49,945 nucleotides of DNA from JAGQYP01 sp041392305. GTDB lineage: Bacteria > Bacteroidota > Bacteroidia > Flavobacteriales_D > Crocinitomicaceae. Positions within the stretch are counted from its first letter, which is position 1. Each line of letters opens with the position of its first letter. The notes below the pieces were generated by a model. That model had not been told where the DNA came from and ran no database searches. It was given only the letters and a program-made list of their open reading frames with translations. The DNA lies in assembly GCA_041392305.1 (NCBI GenBank), contig JAWKMJ010000023.1, positions 1 to 49,945 of the forward strand, written 5' to 3'. The position numbers and the translations under genes are program-made. Positions 22,526-32,100 of this stretch are shown piece by piece.

Positions 22526-24226
22526 ATGAAATTATACTTATTGCTTATTGTGGTAGTTTTGTTGCCATTCACAGGAAGGAGTCAGCAAAACATTTCTGTA
22601 ATTACTACAGCTTGGACAGCACCTGTTTCCGGTTGTGATGTTGGAACTTCAAACTTTTTATTGCACGCAACAATCAAGAATAATAGTGGTTCGGCTACTT
22701 CATTCGGGAATTATATCTATATCCATTTTCAAGTGAATGGAGGACCTATTGCCAAGGATTCGATACCCACTTTGGGGGCAGGAGCTACCTGGCAGTTTGA
22801 ATTTGTCAATAATCCATACGATTTTTCGGCTTGTGACGATACTTTTAATATCGTAACATGGGTCAGCTACATTAATGATCCAGATCTTTCAAATGATACC
22901 TTATCTTATCAATTCATTAATTCTTGTTCAATTGTTCCAGGAAACATAACCGGAGGAACAACTGTCTGTCAAACAGGAAATTCTGGAACATTATATCATG
23001 GGGGGTACACTAATGGTTGGGTGCAAGATTGGGAATATTTGAATGCTATTTCTGGGGGATGGGTTTCAGCTTCGAATCCCTTGATTGATTCACTTAATTA
23101 TTTCAATGTCCTTTATGAGACATATTATCGTGTGATTAGAACAAGTGCATATTGTCCAAATGATACGTCAACTTATGATACTATTTTTGTCGATTCTGCT
23201 TCAATTGCAGGATACACTTCTGGAAGTTCTACTGTATGTACTGGTGCAAATGGAGGGTGGATTGTGTCCAATGGAGTGTATGGAATTTTAGATGATTGGG
23301 AATTCAACAACAGTGGTACATGGGTATCAATGGGAGCTTCGGATTCTGTTCAATATTCTAATCTCAATCAATCCACTATTTATCGTTATTTTGTTACTAA
23401 TGGAGTTTGTCCTCAAGATACTTCCGATACGGCTTATGTTGCTGTGGATCCACTCGCTTTTGGAGGAACGCTTCTGCAAGATGATACTTTGTGTTCAGGA
23501 CCTAATTCAGATACTTTGTTTTTAACCGGATCGGTTGGGAATGTAGTGGATTGGTATATTGATAGCACGGGTACTTGGGCTGCATTAGGGGTAACTGACA
23601 CTTTTTTGGTGATTTCCAACATGACAACGGATTCCCAATTTATGGTAATTTTGGAAAGTGGTGTTTGTCCAAATGATTCATCCAATGCGATTACTATGAT
23701 CATCCAAAGTGCACCATCAATTACTATATGTGCAGATACAGCAATTATTCTTGGTGATACTGCTCAACTTTGTGCCTCTGGTGGGGCTGCATGGGTGTGG
23801 TTACCAGGAGGTACACTGAGTGATTCTTTGAGTCAAAATCCTCAAGCATGGCCTACAGTGGCAACGGATTATGTGTATTATGCGATGAGTACAAATGGAT
23901 GTATGAACTGGGATACATTAACTGTAAGTATTCTTCCTCCGGTTCCGGATCAGGATTCAATCATTATCACGAATTTGATTACTGCCAATGGTGACGGGAT
24001 AAACGATACCTGGGCCATTACCGATGTGAACCTTTTGCCTGGAACTCAAGTAAAAGTTTGGAACCTTTATGGTCAGGAAGTGTATACAAATGATAGTTAT
24101 CAAAATGATTGGGATGGATCTTACAAAGGGGGTAAGTTACCCAATGGTACTTATTTTTATTGGGTGAGATTGGGTGTATATGATTCGGAACACAAAGGAA
24201 CGATAACTATTGCAGGGGATGAATAA
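22526..24226 (+). CDS. T9SS type B surface protein with three Ig-like repeats
   Basis: A 566-residue exported protein. The start at 22526 (MKLYLLLIVVVLLPFTG) gives a clean signal peptide; an open frame extends 25 codons upstream but without signal features. The N-terminal domain (about 22-145, LLHATIKNNSGSATSFGNYIYIHF) is homologous to that of the preceding gene. Three repeats of about 85 residues follow, each with a Cys near its start, a W in DW or GxW, and CPNDTS or CPQDTS near its end. The last 88 residues (LITANGDGINDTWAI to GTITIAGDE) are the type B/gliding-associated sorting domain. Its stop overlaps the start of the PorP/SprF gene by 8 bp, so the two are translationally coupled. This supports a substrate/outer-membrane partner pair. 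Confidence 0.87.
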   Translation: MKLYLLLIVVVLLPFTGRSQQNISVITTAWTAPVSGCDVGTSNFLLHATIKNNSGSATSFGNYIYIHFQVNGGPIAKDSIPTLGAGATWQFEFVNNPYDFSACDDTFNIVTWVSYINDPDLSNDTLSYQFINSCSIVPGNITGGTTVCQTGNSGTLYHGGYTNGWVQDWEYLNAISGGWVSASNPLIDSLNYFNVLYETYYRVIRTSAYCPNDTSTYDTIFVDSASIAGYTSGSSTVCTGANGGWIVSNGVYGILDDWEFNNSGTWVSMGASDSVQYSNLNQSTIYRYFVTNGVCPQDTSDTAYVAVDPLAFGGTLLQDDTLCSGPNSDTLFLTGSVGNVVDWYIDSTGTWAALGVTDTFLVISNMTTDSQFMVILESGVCPNDSSNAITMIIQSAPSITICADTAIILGDTAQLCASGGAAWVWLPGGTLSDSLSQNPQAWPTVATDYVYYAMSTNGCMNWDTLTVSILPPVPDQDSIIITNLITANGDGINDTWAITDVNLLPGTQVKVWNLYGQEVYTNDSYQNDWDGSYKGGKLPNGTYFYWVRLGVYDSEHKGTITIAGDE

Positions 24227-25568
24227 AACTTTACTCGGGATACTACTAACGACTTTTTTCTATTTGGGATTAAATGCTCAACAGGTTCCTTTTTACAATC
24301 ACAATCTTAGGAACCCTGCCGTCTTCAATCCCGCATATTATGGGTTTAAAAACACCGTAAACGCTTACATTGTCAGAAATCAAAGGTTTGCAGGTTTTGA
24401 TGGGGGAGCTTACAATCATTACCTAACAGTAGATGGAAAAATGTTTATTCCACAGTTGGGATTTGGAGTAGAACTTTATCAATATGCTAGCGGAATCCAA
24501 AAACAATTAGGAGGTAAATTAGGTTTGAAATACAGCATTCGATTAGCTGAAAAACATCATTTGGCTCTTGGGGCAACAGGAAGTATTCTCCACAACAATA
24601 TCGATTTGAATTCCATCCTTGTTCTCCAACAAGCAGATCCATATATGGCAAATCTTGGAGATAATAAAGTAACCGGTAGTTTAGATGTTGGTCTTTTATA
24701 TCATTGGGAAGCCGGATTGAGAATTGGTGTTGCGGTTCCTCAAGTAATCGGACATAAAATCAATTATTCTGATCAAAATACAAGAGGCTTTTACCGTTTG
24801 GCCAGGCATATAATGGCTGATGTGGCCTATGATTTCAAATTTCTTAAAGACAAATCCTTAATCCTTACCCCTGACTTCATGCTAAGGTTTATTCCGGGAG
24901 CACCGATTCAATACGATGGATCAATCATGCTGGAATGGAATAAATTGGGTTGGTTTTCTGCGACATATAAATCAGATTATGCTATCTCCTTTAATCTTGG
25001 GTTTTCTATTTTAAAACAAGTTCAGATAGGATATTCTTATGAGTACATAATAGGATCTTTAAAAAACCATTATTCTGCGATGAATCATGAGTTTATGCTA
25101 GGATATACCTTCCAGAGAAAAGATAAAGAAGTTCAAGTGGTGGACTCTACATGGTATTATGAGAATCTTAAGCTAAAAGAAGAGATCGAAAGAAAAAACA
25201 AACAGATCAATATTTTGCTTACCCAAAAAATTACAGATATGGGTAATAAGGATACCACGGCTTATGATGAAAAGCTTGAAAAAGCGATTCGATCAGCAAG
25301 TGAGGATAAATTTGTTGAAATGGATGAGTCCGATTCACCTGCTGGATATTATGTGGTTGTTGGTGCATTTTGGCAGAAATCAGGTGCGGAAAGTGTGCTT
25401 AGTGAAAATAAAAATGACTACCCAGAAGGAAGAATTATTTTTAACAAGAGAAATGAATTAAATTATGTTATCCTAAAATATTCAACTGATAAAGGCCCAT
25501 GTCTAGATATTCTTAAAAGTGTTTGGGATAAAGGATATCCAAAGGCTTGGGTACTAGAATATAAATAA
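24219..25568 (+). CDS. PorP/SprF family type IX secretion outer-membrane protein with SPOR-like tail
   Basis: A 449-residue protein of the PorP/SprF family, whose members sit in the outer membrane and help T9SS export or attach particular type B substrates. Signal peptide 1-21 (ending LNAQ). The family motifs NPAVFNPAYYGFKN and HHLALGATGSILHN are clear, and a beta-barrel-like pattern runs to about residue 300. An acidic/basic coiled linker follows (KEEIERKNKQINILL). The last 75 residues (GYYVVVGAFWQKSGAESVL to WVLEYK) resemble a SPOR peptidoglycan-binding domain, an extension that simple SprF proteins lack. The start at 24219 overlaps the previous stop; three codons more (24210) are possible. 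Confidence 0.87.
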   Translation: MNKTLLGILLTTFFYLGLNAQQVPFYNHNLRNPAVFNPAYYGFKNTVNAYIVRNQRFAGFDGGAYNHYLTVDGKMFIPQLGFGVELYQYASGIQKQLGGKLGLKYSIRLAEKHHLALGATGSILHNNIDLNSILVLQQADPYMANLGDNKVTGSLDVGLLYHWEAGLRIGVAVPQVIGHKINYSDQNTRGFYRLARHIMADVAYDFKFLKDKSLILTPDFMLRFIPGAPIQYDGSIMLEWNKLGWFSATYKSDYAISFNLGFSILKQVQIGYSYEYIIGSLKNHYSAMNHEFMLGYTFQRKDKEVQVVDSTWYYENLKLKEEIERKNKQINILLTQKITDMGNKDTTAYDEKLEKAIRSASEDKFVEMDESDSPAGYYVVVGAFWQKSGAESVLSENKNDYPEGRIIFNKRNELNYVILKYSTDKGPCLDILKSVWDKGYPKAWVLEYK

Positions 25569-25620
25569 TTTGTATTTGTTGGCAACCATTGTAAAACCTT
25601 TACGTTAACTATTTGAAAAA

Positions 25621-25628
25621 TAATTTTG
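25621..25628 (+). promoter_or_regulatory. Putative -7 box (TAATTTTG)
   Basis: Matches TAnnTTTG 51 nt before the start at 25680; TTTA lies at the -33 distance. It could start a separate transcript for the small secreted protein and the SprB-like gene. Confidence 0.3.
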
Positions 25629-25679
25629 TTTGCATCATACGATTTGATGCTGACATTTTTTATAACTAAAACATTGACC

Positions 25680-26129
25680 ATGACTACATTAAAGTTCTTT
25701 ATTGCATTTTTTCTATTTGGCGTTTCATTTAATTCTACCGCTCAGAACACGAATGAATGGACGCAATTCCACTCTCAGGATGGATTTGTGTTTTACATGA
25801 AGTATTCGGAGTGTAAGTTTAATGATGTTCAGGGTCAGTCTTGGGCTTTGGTCAAATTAGAAAATACAAATACGTATGATGCAGAAGTGACTTTTTACTA
25901 TGAGACCTATTTAGATGGGAAATGCATGGATTGTGGAAATTATAGCGAAGAAAAAAAGAAGGTAGTAAGTGTTCCTGCTGGAGCAACCAAGGAAGGTTTT
26001 TGTAAGCCGGACGCACGAAGAGGGCCATTAGATGTTTTTCACAAATTTACCTTAGTAAAAGCGAGAGAACTAACAAATCTAAAGGTCGTAAATCTATCTT
26101 TTGAAAAAATCAAAATAAAAGACAAATAA
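25680..26129 (+). CDS. Small secreted protein of unknown family
   Basis: A 149-residue exported protein; the start at 25680 gives MTTLKFFIAFFLFGVSFNS and a signal peptide ending STAQ. The mature part is predicted beta-rich, with a Cys cluster (GKCMDCGNYSEEKKKV) and two more Cys (SECKF, GFCKP) that could form two disulfides. It has no recognisable sorting domain, so it is probably periplasmic. I do not recognise the family. It sits between a PorP/SprF gene and the giant SprB-type adhesin gene (24 bp gap to the latter), so it may assist that adhesin's folding or export; this is inference from position only. Confidence 0.75.
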   Translation: MTTLKFFIAFFLFGVSFNSTAQNTNEWTQFHSQDGFVFYMKYSECKFNDVQGQSWALVKLENTNTYDAEVTFYYETYLDGKCMDCGNYSEEKKKVVSVPAGATKEGFCKPDARRGPLDVFHKFTLVKARELTNLKVVNLSFEKIKIKDK

Positions 26130-26153
26130 GACACTACTCTAAACTAAATTATC

Positions 26154-29100
26154 ATGAAGAATTTACTAGTTGCACTTTCTTTAGTATTCGCTGGAAGTTT
26201 GCTTTTTGGGCAGACATACACGATAACAGACAACTATAACAATACGGTCAATGGTTGTACAGGGACAATTACCGATGGTAGTGGAAACTACGGGAACAAT
26301 GTAGAAGGTGTATTGACCATTTGTTCAGGAACTCCGGGTATGGGTATAGTATTGAATTTTTCTCAATTCAACTTAGAAACGAATTTTGATTACTTAACCA
26401 TTTATGATGGTCCAAGCAATATCGGTTACCCTGTATTGGGAACGTACACGGGAACTACTTCTCCAGGGATTATTCAAAGTTCTCAGGAGTGTATTACAAT
26501 CTATTTTGATACTGATGGTAGTGTGGTAAGGGCAGGATTTACTGCAACGATTTCATGTGCAACGATACCTACTTGTTCAGATGGGATTCAGAATCAAGGA
26601 GAATCGGGAGTGGATTGTGGAGGATGTTTTTGTCCATCTTGTCCATCAGGGCCTGGGGCTAACTCTTCCGCTTCAGTTACGGCAAGTGCGAGTGTGTATA
26701 CTTTACCATGCGGGGGAGGCCCAGTTAACTTATCTGCTTTAGGACAAGATTTTGTTCCTGTTTTGAATTCTGATTTTAACAATGGAACCCCCGGACCAGG
26801 ATGGCAAACTACACCTGGGGGAGCTCAATACAATAACCCTTGTGGACCTGGACCTAATGGTTCTCACTTATGGTTTGGTGCAGGTACAGCAGCACCAAGA
26901 GAATTGATTACAGCTCCATTGGATTTAAGATGCGGAGGGGAGATTTGTTTTTATTTAAAAATGGAACCAGAAGGATCAGGGGACGTGTCTCCATGTGAAG
27001 GTTCGGATGAATATGATGAAGGGGTGTCGGTTCAGTGGTCGAATGCAGATTGTTCTGGATGGAATGATTTTATGTACTTTGCACCAGTAGGAGATTTATT
27101 AACTACATATCCTGGTAATGGGGTAAATTCGCCAGGTGCTTCGGGTCCAACTCCGTTTACATCGTGGCAGCAATATTGTTCTCAGGTACCTCCTGGAGCA
27201 TGGACACCTGCAACACAGATAAGATGGTATCAGTGGGGTTCTTCAGGGTCAGGATACGACCACTGGGGATTAGATGAAGTCACAATTAATGCGGATGCAT
27301 GTTTGCCTTACTTTTATGATTGGGAGCATGTTCCAGGATTTCCAGATTCACCAGATGTATTGGTGAACCCAACACAGACAACTACCTACACAGTTCATTA
27401 TACAAACTTTGTGGATGACACTGTAACTGCTCAAGTAACAATTGTAGTATTAGGAGTTGAAACACCTCAAGTGGCCATAGTTGAAGAACCATGTCTGGGA
27501 GATAATACGGCATCGGCAACCATAACGGCAGTTGGTGGAACAGCGAACTACAGTGTGAATTTGGTTGGTCCGGCAGGATATAACCAAACTCAGTCTACTG
27601 CAGCAAATACAACATTTAATAATTTAGCTCCAGGATTATACACAGTAACAATTACTGATAATGGAGGATGTACTTCAGATACAACTTTTACAATCAATCC
27701 GGGTCCTACTTGTTGTACTACTACAGCAACACCGACTGACATGACTTGTAATCAAGCGAATGCACCTTGTGATGGTCAAGGTACAGCCAATCCAGCAAAC
27801 GGGGTGGCTCCTTATACTTATCAATGGTACACAGGAGCAGGAACAGGATCGCCAATTGGGGGACAAACTGGACAAAATATTTCAGGTTTGTGTCCTGGAA
27901 CATATACAGTCCAAATTACAGATGCCACAGGGTGTCAAGCCGATGCAACGATTTCTATCACTGAACCAACAGAGGTTCAAATATCGCTTGTTACTACCAA
28001 CGCGTTGTGTAATGGATCAGCAGATGGGTCGATTACGGCTTCAACTGTAGGAGGAACAGCACCTTACGAATATTCCTTGGATGGGGTGAACTGGACGGTA
28101 GTCAATTCGGCAAACTTTGGTGCAGGAACCTATACTGTATGGACGCATGATGCCAATGGATGTGAAGATACAGAGACTGTAACGATAACTGAACCAACAG
28201 TGATTTTGCCTGCGATAGATGCAACTGTAAATTCTACTTGTGGACAAGCTGATGGAGGGTTTACTATATCAGCTACAGGTGGTACACCAGGGTATACATT
28301 CACTCAAGGAGCAAATACGAATGCAACAGGAGTGTTTACAGGGTATTCGGCAGGAACTTATACCGTAACAATAACAGATGCCAATAACTGTACAGAGACA
28401 ATAAACGTAACTATTGCAAATGATGCAGGACCTACGGCATCTCTGGATAATTTTATTGATGCATTATGTTTTGGTGTGCCTGACGGAAGTGCAACAGTGG
28501 TTTCTTCAGGTGGAACTGCACCTATAACATTCTCTATAGATGGTGGAGCTTTTGGAGCTACAAATAGCTTTGCTGGATTATCTGCAGGATCACATACTGT
28601 TACTGTCCAAGATGCTAATGGATGTACTGATGACGTAACTTTTACAATTGGTCAACCTACACAGTTAACCTTCAATGCCACGGTAACGGATGCAACGTGT
28701 AATGGTGTTTGTGATGGAGAAATAGATATTACAGCGGCAGGTGCAACACCTCCTTACCAATATAGTGTAGATTTTGGATTGTCATATACAACAACGAATC
28801 CACTAACAGGATTGTGCGCAGGTAACCAAACAGTGGTAGTACAAGATGCAAATGGTTGTACTGTAAACCAGAACTATACGATTAACCAACCTACGGCAGT
28901 TTCGGCCACTGAAGCTCCAACTCCAGTATCTTGTTTTGGTGGATCTGATGGATCAATTACTATTACCCCAGCAGGTGGTACACCGGGATATCAATATTCT
29001 TTAAACGGTGGAGCATTGCAAGCTTCTGCGACTTTTAATGGACTATCAAATGCCGTTTATACAATTGATGTAGTTGATGCAAACGGATGTACATTCCAAT

Positions 29101-32100
29101 TGAATTCAACTGTTACTGCTCCGGCAGAAGTGGTTCTTTCTCTTACTTTAAACCAGAACTCTACATGTGGTCAGGCAAACGGGATAATCAATGTCTCAGC
29201 GGCTGGAGGAGATGGGAATTATACTTACTCTATCAATGCGGGATCACCTAATGCTACGGGTGTATTCAATGGTTTACTTGCAGGAGCATATACCATGTCT
29301 GTAACAGATGGTAATGGTTGTACAGATGATTTACTTGTTAATGTTTCAAATGCCGCTTCACCTGTATTAACGGCTACTCCAACTGATGTTTTATGTAATG
29401 GTGGTTCTTCTGGTTCTGTTCTTGTAAATGTGACTTCAGGTGGAACTGCTCCTTTCCAATACTCGGATGATAATATTACTTTTGGAGCTTCAAATAACTT
29501 TACTGGTTTGACTTCGGGGAATTATACATTTTATGTTCAGGATGTGAATGGATGTACGGCTACAGTGAATGCTACAATTAATGAGCCTGCAGCACCAGTT
29601 GTAACATTTACACCTGCAGACAACTCATGCTTTAATGCGTGTGATGGAACCGTAACAGTAAATGTTGTTAGTGGGGGGGCTGCTCCTTATGAATATTCAT
29701 CAAATGGTGGGGTTTCGTGGCAAGCGGGATCTATTCTTTCTGGTTTATGTGATGGAAATTATAATATTCAGGTAAGAGATGCTTCTGGTTGTGTATTGGT
29801 AACTTCTGTGGAAACAATTAATGAACCAACTGAGATTATCGCGAATCCTGTTCCGGTTATTGCCACTTGTGGTTTAAATAATGGTGAGGTAACACTGTCA
29901 CCATCCGGTGGAGTTGGTCCTTACACTTTTGATTGGCAAGTTACAGGTTCATTTAATTCGACATCTAATTACACAGGATTAGCTCCGGGAACTTATAACT
30001 ACGAAATCCAAGATGCAACTGGATGTATTGTAGCGGCAACTATTGGTATTGGTTCAGCATCTGCACCGACAATTGATAATACAACTTTTGTTGGGCTGGA
30101 TTGTAATGGTGACACTGATGGGGAAATCACAGTAACGGCTTCAGGTGGAATCGGAACAATTGATTTTAATATTAATGGAGGTGCATTTAATGCGATTGGT
30201 GCTGCACCAGGTCCAGTATCAAATACCTTTACGAATCTTGGTAATGGTACCTATACTATAGGGGTACAGGATGACAACGGTTGTGTTGTGTTTACATCGG
30301 TAAACATTACTAATCCAAATGCATTAAATTATAATACTGTACTTACCCACAACCCTTGTTTTGGTGATAACTTAGGACAAATCAATGTGGTTGCAAATGG
30401 TGGAACGGGAACAATTTATTACTCTTTAAACGGTGCAGCTCCAGTTACAACGAGTACATTTAGTGGATTAATCCAAGGGAACTATACTCTTGACGTTACC
30501 GATGATAATGGATGTGTAGTTTCTAGTGTTGAGACTATCAACGAGCCAGCAGAATTGCTAATAACTAATGTAACAGGCACGGATGCATTGTGTTTTGGAT
30601 CAACAGATGGAACGATTACCATAACAGCTACTGGTGGTACAGCGCCCGTATTGTATAGTGTAGATAACGGTTCTTCATTCCAGCCTGGTGGTGTTTTCAA
30701 TGGTTTAGGACAAGGAAACTATTCAATATTAGTTGAAGATGCTAATGGATGTACCAAAACAGATACCTATACGATTAATCAACCAGCGGATTTAACTTTC
30801 ACTGCACCAACAACGAACTCCACATGTTCTCAGAATGATGGACTGATTACAGTAAACGCATCAGGGGGAACAACGGCTTATAGCTACAGTTATGATGGAG
30901 GTGTAACATTTGGAGCATCGAACACTTACAATGATTTTGCCGGGACTTATGATGTAGTAGTTGAAGATGCGAATGGTTGTCAAGAGACTATGCAAGCGGT
31001 AATTGCTAACGACGCTGCCCCAGTAATTACAAATATTGCTACTACGAATCCACTTTGTAACGGTTCTTTAGATGGTACAATTACTATTACAGCAACTGGT
31101 AACGGTCCATTTACTTATGGAATCAATGGTGGAGCGACACAAGCATCGAACGTATTTAATGTAGGAGCAGGAGCATATACCATTCAAGTATACGATGTCA
31201 ACAATTGTTTAACTACGGGGAATACAAACTTAACAAATCCACCAGCGTTGACTATTTCGACAAATCAGGTAAATATATTGTGTAATGGGGATGCAACAGG
31301 ATCGATCCAGATTGTATCTACGGGTGGAACAGCTCCATTGAGTTATTCTATTGATAATGGAACAACATTCAATACTCCTACAAATAACTTTAACTTTAAC
31401 ACCTTATTTGCAGGAAACTACACGGCCTACGTGGAAGATGCGAATGGATGTACAATTACTTCACCAATAATTTTAACCGAGCCATCAGCTTTGGTAATCA
31501 ATTCGGTGACACCAGTTGATGATAGTTGTTTTAATGCTTGCGTGGGGATGTTGGTTTATGATGTCACCGGTGGTGTAACTCCTTATCAATACTCACCAAA
31601 TGGAGTAGTATTTTCATCAAACGATACAATCTTTGATTTATGTGCTGGCGCATATACGCCTACAATTACAGATGCTAATGGGTGTCAGGTAACAACAGGA
31701 GGCACCATTAATGAGCCGCCAGTTGTGACACTTTCTTTGACAAGTACCAATGAGACTTGTGATGCGGTAAATGGAACGATTACAGCTACAGGAGCAGGAG
31801 GAACGGCGCCTTTAACCTATTATTTGGATGCAGGAGCTGGTCAAGCAGCTACGGTGTTTAATGGCATAGATAATGGGAACCACGGAGTAGTAGTAGAAGA
31901 TGCGCATGGATGTTCTGCATCGGCTAACATTAATGTGATTGCAGATCCAATACCTTTGATTACAGGAGTGAACTTAACAGATCCTTTATGTAATGGATCG
32001 TTGGATGGAACGGCAACGGTATCTACCAGCGGAGGTGTTCCAACGATTATGTTCAGTGTAGATGGAGGAGCAACTCAGGCGAGCAATGTGTTTAATACAC

